A DNA stretch of 64,000 nucleotides from Gillisella vitis (GTDB lineage Bacteria > Pseudomonadota > Alphaproteobacteria > Rhizobiales > Rhizobiaceae): NCBI RefSeq assembly GCF_001541345.2, contig NZ_LMVL02000002.1:1-64000 (forward strand). Reading direction: 5' to 3'. This document shows positions 16,857-24,799 of the stretch, piece by piece. The notes beneath the pieces were generated by a model that was not told where the DNA came from, did not search any database, and saw only the letters and a program-made list of their open reading frames with translations. Every line of letters starts with the position of its first letter. Positions within the stretch are counted from its first letter, which is position 1. The translations under genes were made by a program, and so were the position numbers.

Positions 16857-18071
16857 CTACTTCTCGAGTTCGAACTGCACCACATCGAGCCGTCCGGTTC
16901 GAAAGCCGGCGGCGCAGTAATGCAGATAATAGCGCCACATGCGGAAGAAGCGCTCGTCAAACCCCAGTGGTGTAATTTTCGACCAATGGGCAGTAAAGCT
17001 CTTGTCCCAGGTGAGCAGAGTGCGCTCATAATCAAGGCCAAAGCGGAAGGTGTCCCGGGTTTTTAGTCCGGCCTTCATCGCCGAGATTTCGAATCGCTCG
17101 ACGGACGGAAGCATACCGCCTGGAAAAATATAGGTCTGGATGAAATCCGCTTCGCGCTGATATTGCTCAAAGCGGCCCTCATCCAGGGTGATGACCTGAA
17201 CCACGGCCTTGCCGCCGTCTGCCAGCAGATCGCGTACCCGGTTGAAATAGACCGGCCAGTTTTCCTCACCGACCGCCTCGAACATTTCGATGGAAACGAT
17301 CTTGGTGAACCGGCCCTGCACATCCCGGTAATCTTCCAGCCTTATATCGCACCGGTCGGCATATCCCGCGGCCTGCATTCGCTGACGCGCATAGGCGGCC
17401 TGTTCGGTGGAGAGGGTCAGGCCCGTTACCCGGCACCCGCTGGCGCGAATGGCATGTTCAGCAAAGCCACCCCAGCCGCAGCCGATTTCCAGCACATGAT
17501 CCTCTGGCCCCAGGGCCAATTGCTCGACGATGCGCTGGTATTTGGCGGCCTGCGCCTCGCCAAGCGGTTGATGGGCGTGCGAGTAGAGCGCCGATGAATA
17601 GGTCATCGTCTCATCCAGCCAATGGCGATAGAAGGTGTTGCCGAGATCGTAATGGAAGGCGATGTTGCGACGGCTACCGGCCTTGGAATTGCGCCTCAGC
17701 TTATGGCGCAGCAAGGCGAGCTTGCCCAGCAGCGCGGAGGGGGACATCAGCCCATGCCAATTGCCCTCGTTGACAATGGCAAGTTCCAGAAATCCGGCAA
17801 TATCGGGACTATCCCAGTCGCCGTCCATATAGCACCTGGAAAAGCCGAGCGTTCCCCCCGACATCACCCGCCAGACCGGACGGGCATTGTTCAACTTCAG
17901 GACGGCGGAGGGTCCGGCTTCGCGGCCGGTAACGTGATGTTCCTTGCCGTCAGGAAACAGCAGCGTCAGATGGCCATGGGTCAGGCGGCCCGCCCAGCCG
18001 CACAGCACCCTTTGCCACAGCGGCGCGGAGGTGAGAGAAAGTGTCGCGGTTTGCTGGTCGGCATGGGTCAT
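16857..18071 (-). CDS. cyclopropane-fatty-acyl-phospholipid synthase family methyltransferase
   Basis: 404 residues. The C-terminal half is a SAM-dependent methyltransferase with VLEIGCGWGGFAEHA (motif I) and the CFA-type AFHYDLGNTFYRHWLDETMTYSSA segment. The ~120-residue N-terminal part is the lipid-binding domain of the family. It adds a methylene or methyl group to unsaturated acyl chains of phospholipids. AAGGAG precedes the ATG, which overlaps the DUF1365 stop as ATGA. Position in the FAD-DUF1365-CFA operon next to rpoE-chrR points to a stress-induced paralogue rather than the housekeeping enzyme. It may make a non-cyclopropane product. Confidence 0.88.
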   Translation of the reverse strand: MTHADQQTATLSLTSAPLWQRVLCGWAGRLTHGHLTLLFPDGKEHHVTGREAGPSAVLKLNNARPVWRVMSGGTLGFSRCYMDGDWDSPDIAGFLELAIVNEGNWHGLMSPSALLGKLALLRHKLRRNSKAGSRRNIAFHYDLGNTFYRHWLDETMTYSSALYSHAHQPLGEAQAAKYQRIVEQLALGPEDHVLEIGCGWGGFAEHAIRASGCRVTGLTLSTEQAAYARQRMQAAGYADRCDIRLEDYRDVQGRFTKIVSIEMFEAVGEENWPVYFNRVRDLLADGGKAVVQVITLDEGRFEQYQREADFIQTYIFPGGMLPSVERFEISAMKAGLKTRDTFRFGLDYERTLLTWDKSFTAHWSKITPLGFDERFFRMWRYYLHYCAAGFRTGRLDVVQFELEK

Positions 18072-18871
18072 GACGGGCTCCTTGCGTTTGCAGCCTCAGG
18101 CGGAATGATGGAACTGGCGATTGGGTTCTGCGCCTTGCGATGCCGATGCAATGGCACGCCTTTCACCCAGAGTTTAAGCGCTTCCCAATGGATGGCGCCC
18201 ATGACTTTCAGTGTCATCAGTGGATAACGCACCAGAACCTTTGCCAAGGCCCGATCATCCAGGGTGCGGCGCTTTCCGCAAAACGATGCATAGAGCAATG
18301 GCCCCTGTTCATCGGCTTCGTTGATAGTGACGGTTACAGTGTCGCCCGGCGGCACGATTTTGAACCGGTAGAGGCATTCCATCGGCATGAAGGGTGAAAC
18401 ATACATTTGCTTGGCGCAGGCGTGGCGGATCGAGCCATCCTCTTCCACGCTGGCCGGAATGACATAGGTATGCCGCTCGTGAAACGTATTTTCAACCTCG
18501 TAAAGCAGGGCAAGCAGGGTACCGGACGGCTCATAGCAATAATAAAGCGTCAAGGGATTGAAAACATAGCCGAACATGCGCGGATAGCAGAGCATGGTCA
18601 CTTTCATGCCCTCGGTGTTAAGACCGGCCCGCTCGACATGGTTGGCAACCCAGGCCTTCAAGCCTCCAGGAATGCCCAGGCCATGATCGCGGTCGTCAAT
18701 CCTCAAGACCGCCCGGCGGTTATATCCGAGAAGCCAAAGCGATTTGTCTATAGCTGGCAGTTCATCGAGATCAACCAGCAGGCAGAACACCTGATATCGT
18801 AGGCTATGTTTTTTAGGCCGATGGCGTTGATGCACAACCGCACCGGTGAATATTGCCGATGACCAGCTCAT
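18068..18871 (-). CDS. DUF1365 family protein
   Basis: 267 residues beginning MSWSSAIFTGAVVHQRHRPK, with the DUF1365 hallmarks RYQVFCLLVDLDEL, LCYPRMFGYVFNPLTLYYCY and HERHTY. It is a cytosolic protein of unknown biochemistry, almost always encoded between an FAD amine-oxidase-like protein and a CFA-like methyltransferase, so a role in acyl-chain modification is likely. The start at 18871 overlaps the upstream FAD gene stop (ATGA). Both ends overlap neighbours, so the three genes form a tightly coupled operon. Confidence 0.9.
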   Translation of the reverse strand: MSWSSAIFTGAVVHQRHRPKKHSLRYQVFCLLVDLDELPAIDKSLWLLGYNRRAVLRIDDRDHGLGIPGGLKAWVANHVERAGLNTEGMKVTMLCYPRMFGYVFNPLTLYYCYEPSGTLLALLYEVENTFHERHTYVIPASVEEDGSIRHACAKQMYVSPFMPMECLYRFKIVPPGDTVTVTINEADEQGPLLYASFCGKRRTLDDRALAKVLVRYPLMTLKVMGAIHWEALKLWVKGVPLHRHRKAQNPIASSIIPPEAANARSPS

Positions 18872-20226
18872 TGCGCAGCCGCCAGGGCCGGTTCGACAAA
18901 AATCCGGCCTGATTGGTTTTCCACCGACCACGGACGGGCAATTCCAGACAGTTGTTCGGCAACAGCCAGACCGGACTGAAGGCCGTCCTCATGGAAGCCG
19001 CTGCCGAAATGCGCACCGCAGAACCAGGTCCTGTTGCGACCCTGCAATTGCCAGAGCTGGCGCTGGGCGGCGATTGCCTTGGCATCGAAAAGCGGATGGG
19101 CGTAGTTGAAGACCTGATGCACCTTGGACTCGTCGATGTCGCGCGAAGGATTGAGGGTTACGAACAGCGGAAGCGAGGCTTTGAGGCCCTGTAACCGGTT
19201 CATCCAATAGGTTACGCACAGCGGGCCTTCGCCAGCCTTGCGCTTTTCACCCATATAATTCCAGCTGGCCCAGACCTGTTTGCGTTTTGGCATCAGTCTG
19301 GTGTCGGAATGCAGAACGGCAACATTTTTGGTATAATCGAAGCAGCCAAGCAGCGCCCGTTCCAGCCCTTGCGCATCGTCCAGCAGCGCCAATGCTTCAT
19401 CCGCATGGGTGGCGATAACAACCTGGTCGAAACGATCCTGATAGCCGCTTTGCGTGACGATCTTCACCCCCAGTGCACTGCGGATAATGGCCTTGACCGG
19501 ATCGTTTGCCCGGAAGTCGGCCTTGGTCGCCTGCTTGATGCGCAGGACATATTCACGGCTGCCGCCCGTCACCGTGCGCCATTGCGGCCGGTTCTTCAAC
19601 GTGACGAGACCGTGATTGATGAAGAACCGAACAAAGGCATGCAGCGGATAGGCCCGCATGTCGGCAGCCGTCGTTGACCAGATGGCAGCACCCATCGGCA
19701 GGAGGTGATCCTCGATAAAGGCACTGCTATAAGCTTCCAGATCGAGATAATCGCCAAGCGTTGCCACTGCCAGGTCTTGGCGCTCGAGCAACAAAGGCGC
19801 TTCCCGGTAAAAACGCATGATATCCACCACCATGCGCCAGAAGCGGGGACGAAACGCATTGCTGCGCTGGCCAAGCAGACCCGCCAGCCCGCAGCCGGAA
19901 TATTCGAACCGTCCCGCATCCAGCGAGGCTGCGAAGGACATGTCCGAGGGTTGGTTTGGCACGCCAAGATGGTCGAACAGGGCAACCAGATTTGGGTAAT
20001 TGCGGTCGTTATAGACGATAAACCCGGTATCAACAGCCACTGGCCCGTTTGGTCCTGCGACATTGACAGTATTGGCATGACCACCAAACCGGTTTTCAGC
20101 CTCGAACACCGTGACATCGAAACCCTTGGACAACAGCCATGCGCAGGACAAACCGGAGATTCCCGATCCCACAACCGCAATGCGCTTTGTGCCTGTGGTC
20201 AATTCGCTGTCTAATCCGATCTTCAT
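18868..20226 (-). CDS. FAD-dependent oxidoreductase (amine-oxidase-like)
   Basis: 452 residues with the N-terminal dinucleotide-binding motif VVGSGISGLSCAWLL and the FAD glutamate in VFEAENRFGGHANTV. A C-terminal FAD segment includes NRTWFCGAHFGSGFHEDG. It belongs to the NAD(P)/FAD-binding protoporphyrinogen-oxidase/desaturase-like group that pairs with DUF1365 and CFA-like genes. It probably oxidises or desaturates lipid chains (inference). ATG 20226 has GGGAGG eleven bases upstream. It is divergent from rpoE. I found no clear TGATCC promoter on this strand, so its own promoter is unresolved. Confidence 0.88.
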   Translation of the reverse strand: MKIGLDSELTTGTKRIAVVGSGISGLSCAWLLSKGFDVTVFEAENRFGGHANTVNVAGPNGPVAVDTGFIVYNDRNYPNLVALFDHLGVPNQPSDMSFAASLDAGRFEYSGCGLAGLLGQRSNAFRPRFWRMVVDIMRFYREAPLLLERQDLAVATLGDYLDLEAYSSAFIEDHLLPMGAAIWSTTAADMRAYPLHAFVRFFINHGLVTLKNRPQWRTVTGGSREYVLRIKQATKADFRANDPVKAIIRSALGVKIVTQSGYQDRFDQVVIATHADEALALLDDAQGLERALLGCFDYTKNVAVLHSDTRLMPKRKQVWASWNYMGEKRKAGEGPLCVTYWMNRLQGLKASLPLFVTLNPSRDIDESKVHQVFNYAHPLFDAKAIAAQRQLWQLQGRNRTWFCGAHFGSGFHEDGLQSGLAVAEQLSGIARPWSVENQSGRIFVEPALAAAQ

Positions 20227-20315
20227 AAGAGCGGTCGCCTCCCGGTTGTTTGTTTACAGCATTTACGAATGCCAGCGGAGGCTGGATTGCCGGAAGTGGA
20301 TTTTTTTTCGGGCGG

Positions 20316-20345
20316 TGATCCAGTTTTCGCAAGAAGGCGTAGAAA
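20316..20345 (+). promoter_or_regulatory. RpoE (ECF11-type) autoregulatory promoter
   Basis: TGATCC (20316-20321), an 18-bp spacer and TAGAAA (20340-20345) match the TGATCC-N18-TATAA-like promoters of RpoE-ChrR regulons known from Rhodobacter sphaeroides. It lies about 130 bp upstream of the chosen rpoE start. Confidence 0.7.
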
Positions 20346-20473
20346 GCGCCATGACAATAATCATTTCCCAAGCGGCTCTGGAATGCCACAATAGGACAGT
20401 GACGGCCCCGCGCCTTTTCAGGCGCAGCCGGTTGGGTGGGAGATCCGTGCCTTCTGGCGCAAACGGGATGATT

Positions 20474-21040
20474 ATGAAGGCTGAAACTGAAGATATGTCT
20501 TCCATGCTCGCGGCAGTTGCTCGCGACCGGAATGTGGAAGCATTCGAAACATTGTTCCGCCATTACGGCCCGCGCGTGAAGGCCTATATGGCTCGTCAGG
20601 CGCGTGACCAGCAGGCGGCAGAGGAATTGATGCAGGAAACCATGATGGTGGTCTGGAACAAGGCCGCATTATTCGATCCGGCGCGGGGCAATGTCTCCGC
20701 CTGGATTTTTACCATCGCCAGAAATCTGCGGGTTTCGGCCTATCGCAAGCAGAACCGGCCGGAATTCGATCCAAACGATCCGGCCTTCGTGCCTGACGAT
20801 GTGATGCCTGCCGATCAGGATCTGGAAAGCCGCCAGGACGCAGAAAGGCTGCACAAGGCCATGGGACAATTGCCGCAGGAGCAGTTGGAGCTGTTGCAAC
20901 GGTCGTTCTTTCACGAAATTCCGCACAGTGCGCTTGCCAAGGAATTTAACCTGCCGCTCGGCACGGTGAAGTCGAGAATCCGCATGGCCTTTGCCAAACT
21001 TCGTACCGCGCTTGAAGACCGCTCAGAGGAGGATCGCTGA
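20474..21040 (+). CDS. rpoE: ECF sigma factor RpoE (ChrR-controlled type)
   Basis: 188 residues. Sigma region 2 is ETLFRHYGPRVKAYM through AAEELMQETMMVVWNKA. Region 4 is HSALAKEFNLPLGTVKSRI. There is no region 3, as in ECF factors. Its partner ChrR follows with overlapping stop and start, which identifies it as the singlet-oxygen/organic-peroxide type sigma. ATG 20474 is chosen; ATG 20468 is two codons upstream. The longer frame back to 20111 has no support, because it would include the promoter at 20316. Confidence 0.9.
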   Translation: MKAETEDMSSMLAAVARDRNVEAFETLFRHYGPRVKAYMARQARDQQAAEELMQETMMVVWNKAALFDPARGNVSAWIFTIARNLRVSAYRKQNRPEFDPNDPAFVPDDVMPADQDLESRQDAERLHKAMGQLPQEQLELLQRSFFHEIPHSALAKEFNLPLGTVKSRIRMAFAKLRTALEDRSEEDR

Positions 21041-21732
21041 TGACTGTTCACCATCATGTCAGCGATGAATTGCTGCTCGATTACGCCAATGGCAGTCTTG
21101 CCGAAGGCTGGAGTATTGCCATTGCCACCCATCTCGCCTTGTGTCCTAATTGTCGCCAGCGCCTTTCGACCATGGAGGCCACTGCCGGGGCGTTGTTGGA
21201 GACGGAAAAGCCAGTTGATGCCGATCGTAGCGTCGACCGCTCCTGGCAAGATATGCGAGCAAGGCTGACGGCCTCCGGCGAGCGGACCAGAGAAAGCACC
21301 GTAAGCAGGGTTGAGGCGTCGCCGGACGCCACCCACCGGCAGCGCGATGCGATCCTGCCGGAACCGCTTCGCTCCTATCTGGGGCAGGATATCGATGGTT
21401 TGAAATGGAAGTCGCTCGGGCGGGGTGCCTATCACATTCCGATCAAGACCCGCGATGGAGAAACCAGCGTGCGACTGCTGCGCATTCCGGCCGGAAAGCC
21501 GGTGCCGGAACATAGCCACGGCGGGCGCGAGTTGACGCTGGTGCTGAAAGGCAGCTTCCACGATGGACAGGGGCGGTTTGCCCGTGGCGACCTGGAGGAA
21601 GCCGACGAGCAGTTGGAACATCAGCCTATTGCTGAAGACGGCGAAGACTGCATTTGCCTAGCCGTGACCGACGCTCCTCTGCGGTTTAAAAGCCGCCTTG
21701 TCCGGCTGTTTCAGCCGATCCTCGGTATATAG
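21040..21732 (+). CDS. chrR: ChrR anti-sigma factor, zinc cupin
   Basis: 230 residues. The N-terminal anti-sigma domain has His6, His31, Cys35 and Cys38 (HLALCPNC). These are the zinc ligands, at the same positions I recall for R. sphaeroides ChrR. The C-terminal cupin has His158, His160, Glu164 and His194 (EHSHGGRE, then LEHQP), whose spacing also equals the ChrR sensor-domain metal site. ChrR holds RpoE inactive until singlet oxygen triggers its turnover. Its ATG overlaps the rpoE TGA. All zinc ligands are intact, so it should be functional. Confidence 0.92.
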   Translation: MTVHHHVSDELLLDYANGSLAEGWSIAIATHLALCPNCRQRLSTMEATAGALLETEKPVDADRSVDRSWQDMRARLTASGERTRESTVSRVEASPDATHRQRDAILPEPLRSYLGQDIDGLKWKSLGRGAYHIPIKTRDGETSVRLLRIPAGKPVPEHSHGGRELTLVLKGSFHDGQGRFARGDLEEADEQLEHQPIAEDGEDCICLAVTDAPLRFKSRLVRLFQPILGI

Positions 21733-21760
21733 CCGACACTCTAAAGGAAATGAAAATCAT

Positions 21761-22162
21761 ATGCGCAGCTATGCGATTGCCTATTTTGCCACGGCTGCGG
21801 TGTTTTTCACCTTGGATTTCCTATGGCTCAGCAAGATTGCTCTGGGTTTTTACAAGTCCCGCATCGGCGATATGATGCGGGATCAGCCCAATTTTACCGC
21901 TGCGGGTCTGTTCTATCTATTTTATATCGTCGGCATTGTTTATTTTGCGGTCGGTCCCGCCCTGCAAAGCGGCAGCCTGGTTACGGCTGTGGTCAGCGGC
22001 GCGCTTCTGGGGCTGATCGCCTATGGCACCTATGACATGACCAATCTGGCCACCTTGAAATCTTGGTCCCTGTCGCTCAGTCTGGTCGACATGGCCTGGG
22101 GCACGGTGCTGACGGCCACCGCAGCCGGGATTGGCTATCTGATTACCAGCCGGTTCGTCTAA
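21761..22162 (+). CDS. DUF2177 membrane protein
   Basis: 133 residues with four hydrophobic segments and the family signature GALLGLIAYGTYDMTNLATLK, plus DFLWLS near the N-terminus. It is an inner-membrane protein of unknown function, often located in RpoE-ChrR-type clusters. It starts 28 bp after chrR and is probably the third gene of that transcript. AAAGGAAA precedes the start at 21761. Confidence 0.85.
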   Translation: MRSYAIAYFATAAVFFTLDFLWLSKIALGFYKSRIGDMMRDQPNFTAAGLFYLFYIVGIVYFAVGPALQSGSLVTAVVSGALLGLIAYGTYDMTNLATLKSWSLSLSLVDMAWGTVLTATAAGIGYLITSRFV

Positions 22163-22180
22163 ACGTTTCACGTGAGACGT
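22163..22180. promoter_or_regulatory. parS: near-consensus parS site
   Basis: The 14-base core GTTTCACGTGAGAC (22165-22178) differs at one base from the ParB-binding consensus GTTTCACGTGAAAC. It is embedded in an 18-bp palindrome matching at 8 of 9 base pairs. It lies directly after the DUF2177 stop, outside any gene. Chromosomal parS sites cluster near oriC; whether this one is bound is unproven. Confidence 0.5.
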
Positions 22181-22198
22181 CAGGCGCATTGCACCGCT

Positions 22199-22234
22199 TT
22201 CGTTTTGGATTATGATGAAAGAAAAACGAAAACG
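22199..22234. promoter_or_regulatory. GlpR autoregulatory operator region
   Basis: TTCGTTTTGG at 22199 faces AAAACGAAAACG at 22223, forming inverted copies of the TTCGTTTT half-site, directly upstream of the glpR ribosome site. The same half-site is repeated upstream of glpD. Confidence 0.5.
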
Positions 22235-22245
22235 GGGAGGGGTGC

Positions 22246-23016
22246 ATGTTTTTGTCTGCCCGGCAATCCGACATTCTCGACATCGCCAAGGCGGAGGGCC
22301 GGGTGCAAGTGGATGACCTTGCGCTGCGCTTTTCGGTGACGCCGCAAACCATCCGCAAGGATCTCAACGATCTCTGCGAGACGCGCCGGCTTACGCGGGT
22401 CCATGGAGGAGCAATCTTTCCAAGCGGTGCCGAAAACGTTCGCTATGAAGCCCGCCGCTCGATGGCCGCGCCGGAAAAGCAGGCGATTGGCCGGGCTGCT
22501 GCCGAATTGATCCCCAGCAATGCATCACTGTTCATCAATATCGGCACGACGACCGAGGCGGTGGGCGAGGCATTGCTTGATCACAAGGACCTGATGGTCA
22601 TTACCAATAATATCAATGTTGCCAATCGCTTGCGGGTCTTTCCAGGCATCGAGGTGGTAATCGCCGGCGGCGTCGTGCGTGGTTCCGATGGCGGGGTCGT
22701 TGGGGAGGCGGCGGTGGATTTCATCCGCCAGTTCAAGGTGGATTATGCGGTGATCGGCGCCTCGGCCATCGATCCTGACGGCGCCTTGCTGGACTACGAT
22801 TACCGGGAGGTGAAGGTGGCGCAGGCGATTATCGCCAATGCCCGGCATGTGATTCTCGTGGCCGATTCCTCCAAATTCGAGCGCGCCGCCCCGGTGCGCA
22901 TTGGCCATCTCAGCCAGGTTCACACCTTCATCACTGATGTCTGCGATATCGAGGGTCTTGCTGCTATTTGCCGTGAGCATGACGTGCGGTTGATCGAAGC
23001 ATTCCGGGGCCCATAG
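22246..23016 (+). CDS. glpR: DeoR-family repressor of glycerol genes
   Basis: A 256-residue DeoR regulator. It has an N-terminal HTH (RQSDILDIAKAEGRVQVDDL through VTPQTIRKDLNDLCE, then RVHGGA) and a C-terminal sugar-phosphate-sensing domain with NIGTTTEA and VADSSKFER. It probably responds to glycerol-3-phosphate and represses glpD-S-T-P-Q-U-V downstream. ATG 22246 follows GGGGAGGGG. It has inverted TTCGTTTT half-sites in its own promoter. Confidence 0.88.
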   Translation: MFLSARQSDILDIAKAEGRVQVDDLALRFSVTPQTIRKDLNDLCETRRLTRVHGGAIFPSGAENVRYEARRSMAAPEKQAIGRAAAELIPSNASLFINIGTTTEAVGEALLDHKDLMVITNNINVANRLRVFPGIEVVIAGGVVRGSDGGVVGEAAVDFIRQFKVDYAVIGASAIDPDGALLDYDYREVKVAQAIIANARHVILVADSSKFERAAPVRIGHLSQVHTFITDVCDIEGLAAICREHDVRLIEAFRGP

Positions 23017-23044
23017 CCGCCTGATCAATAGAGATTGCTAAACT

Positions 23045-23091
23045 TTCGTTTGACATTCGTTTTAAGTTCGTTTTAGCTATATCCAGTTTCG
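23045..23091. promoter_or_regulatory. GlpR operator: phased TTCGTTT repeats before glpD
   Basis: TTCGTTT begins at 23045, 23056 and 23067, exactly 11 bp apart, with a fourth TTCG at 23088 (21 bp further). This is one helical turn per repeat, so repressor subunits would line up on one DNA face. It lies 40-90 bp upstream of the glpD start, over the likely promoter. Confidence 0.65.
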
Positions 23092-23131
23092 CATACGCAC
23101 TATAATGCTGCATTGCGAAAGGGAGAGAAAC

Positions 23132-24643
23132 GTGTCCGGCGATCCTGTCTTCGACATATTTGTTATTGGTGGTGGTATTAACGGCTGCGGCATTGCCCGT
23201 GACGCCGTCGGGCGTGGCTATAGTGTTGCGCTGGCGGAAATGAACGATTTCGCCTCTGGCACATCTTCCGGCGCCACCAAGCTGATTCACGGCGGGTTGC
23301 GCTATCTTGAACATTATGAATTTCGGCTGGTGCGCGAAGCGCTGATGGAGCGCGAAGTGCTCTGGGCCATGGCGCCGCACATCATCTGGCCGATGCGTTT
23401 CGTGCTGCCGTTCCACAAGGGCGGTATTCGTCCCGCCTGGTTGATCCGGCTGGGCCTGTTTCTCTACGATCATCTGGGTGGCCGCAAATTGCTGCCCGCC
23501 ACCAAGACCTTAAACATGCGCAAGGACAAGGCGGGCAAACCGCTGAAGCCATTGTTTACTCGCGCCTTTGAATATTCGGATGGCTGGGTCGATGATGCCC
23601 GTTTTGTCGTGCTGAATGCCCGCGACGCTGCGGATCGTGGTGCCACGATCCTCAGCCGCAACCGCGTTATCGGCGCGCACCGGGATGGCGATCTCTGGAT
23701 CATCGAGGTCGAAGACCGCGCCAGCCGCGCGCGCAGCACCTACAAGGCGCGGATGCTGGTCAATGCGGGCGGGCCATGGGTCGATAGCGTGCTATCCAAT
23801 GCGGTCGGCAGAAATAATGTTCACAACGTGCGGCTGGTGCAGGGCAGCCATATCGTGGTAAAGAAGAAATTCGATGATCCTCGTGCCTATTTCTTCCAAA
23901 ATCCGGACAATCGCATCATCTTCGCCATTCCCTATGAAACGGATTTCACCCTGATCGGCACCACCGATCAGGATTATCAGGGCGATCCGAAGGATGTGAA
24001 GATTTCGAAAGGCGAGGTCTCCTATCTTTGCGATGCCGCCAGCGAATATTTTGCCGAGCCGGTCCGGCCCGAGGACATTGTCTGGTCCTATTCGGCTGTG
24101 CGGCCGCTCTATGATGACGGCGCTTCCAAAGCGCAGGAGGCCACCCGAGATTACGTGCTGAAACTGGAAACGCCGGAAAAGGCAGCGCCGCTGCTCAACG
24201 TGTTCGGCGGCAAGCTCACCACCTATCGGCGTCTGGGTGAGCATGCACTGGAAAAAATTGGCGAGGCGATCGGCGTTAAGGGCAAGCCTTGGACGGCGAC
24301 CAGCCATTTGCCGGGCGGTGATTTTCCAGCAACCGGCTATCTGACGGAAGTGGAGAGGCTGCAAAAGGCCTTTCCGTTCCTGGAGGATCGGTGCGCGCGC
24401 CGGCTTGTAAGGTGCTATGGAACCTTTGCCACGACGATCATCAATGGCGCCAAAAGCCTGGAGGGGCTGGGGCGCTATTTCGGGGGAACCCTGTATCAGG
24501 TTGAAGTCGATTGGCTGATTGCCCGTGAATGGGCGGCAACAGCGGAGGATATTCTCTGGCGCCGCACCAAACAGGGCCTGTTCCTGAGTGCCGAACAGGC
24601 ACAGGTGCTGGAAGACTATATCGAGGAGGCGCGGGCGGCCTGA
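23132..24643 (+). CDS. glpD: aerobic glycerol-3-phosphate dehydrogenase
   Basis: 503 residues. The FAD-binding GGGINGCGIARDA lies at the N-terminus. The family signatures SSGATKLIHGGLRYLE and GGKLTTYRRLGEHALEK are both present. This inner-membrane flavoprotein oxidises glycerol-3-phosphate to dihydroxyacetone phosphate and passes electrons to quinone. GTG 23132 with GGGAGAG upstream is preferred to the upstream in-frame start at 23105. It is the first gene of the glycerol operon; a glycerol kinase gene is not in the window. Confidence 0.95.
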   Translation: MSGDPVFDIFVIGGGINGCGIARDAVGRGYSVALAEMNDFASGTSSGATKLIHGGLRYLEHYEFRLVREALMEREVLWAMAPHIIWPMRFVLPFHKGGIRPAWLIRLGLFLYDHLGGRKLLPATKTLNMRKDKAGKPLKPLFTRAFEYSDGWVDDARFVVLNARDAADRGATILSRNRVIGAHRDGDLWIIEVEDRASRARSTYKARMLVNAGGPWVDSVLSNAVGRNNVHNVRLVQGSHIVVKKKFDDPRAYFFQNPDNRIIFAIPYETDFTLIGTTDQDYQGDPKDVKISKGEVSYLCDAASEYFAEPVRPEDIVWSYSAVRPLYDDGASKAQEATRDYVLKLETPEKAAPLLNVFGGKLTTYRRLGEHALEKIGEAIGVKGKPWTATSHLPGGDFPATGYLTEVERLQKAFPFLEDRCARRLVRCYGTFATTIINGAKSLEGLGRYFGGTLYQVEVDWLIAREWAATAEDILWRRTKQGLFLSAEQAQVLEDYIEEARAA

Positions 24644-24799
24644 CAGGCCAAGCGCGCAAGAGGGAGAGCTGCATGAGGACCTGGACCGTATCGGTCGAAG
24701 GGTTCGAAGGCGGCAAATACAAAAATGATAGCGGATGGATGTGTCGGTTCCGACGCAGACCGTTGTCATTGTCGGCGGGCGGAGGAGGCCTGACGCACA

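Noticed and set aside
24673..24799. Possible small gene between glpD and glpS (ATG with GGGAG upstream)
   Set aside because: The frame runs on into glpS out of frame and its product is low-complexity glycine-rich; no support beyond the ribosome-like site.
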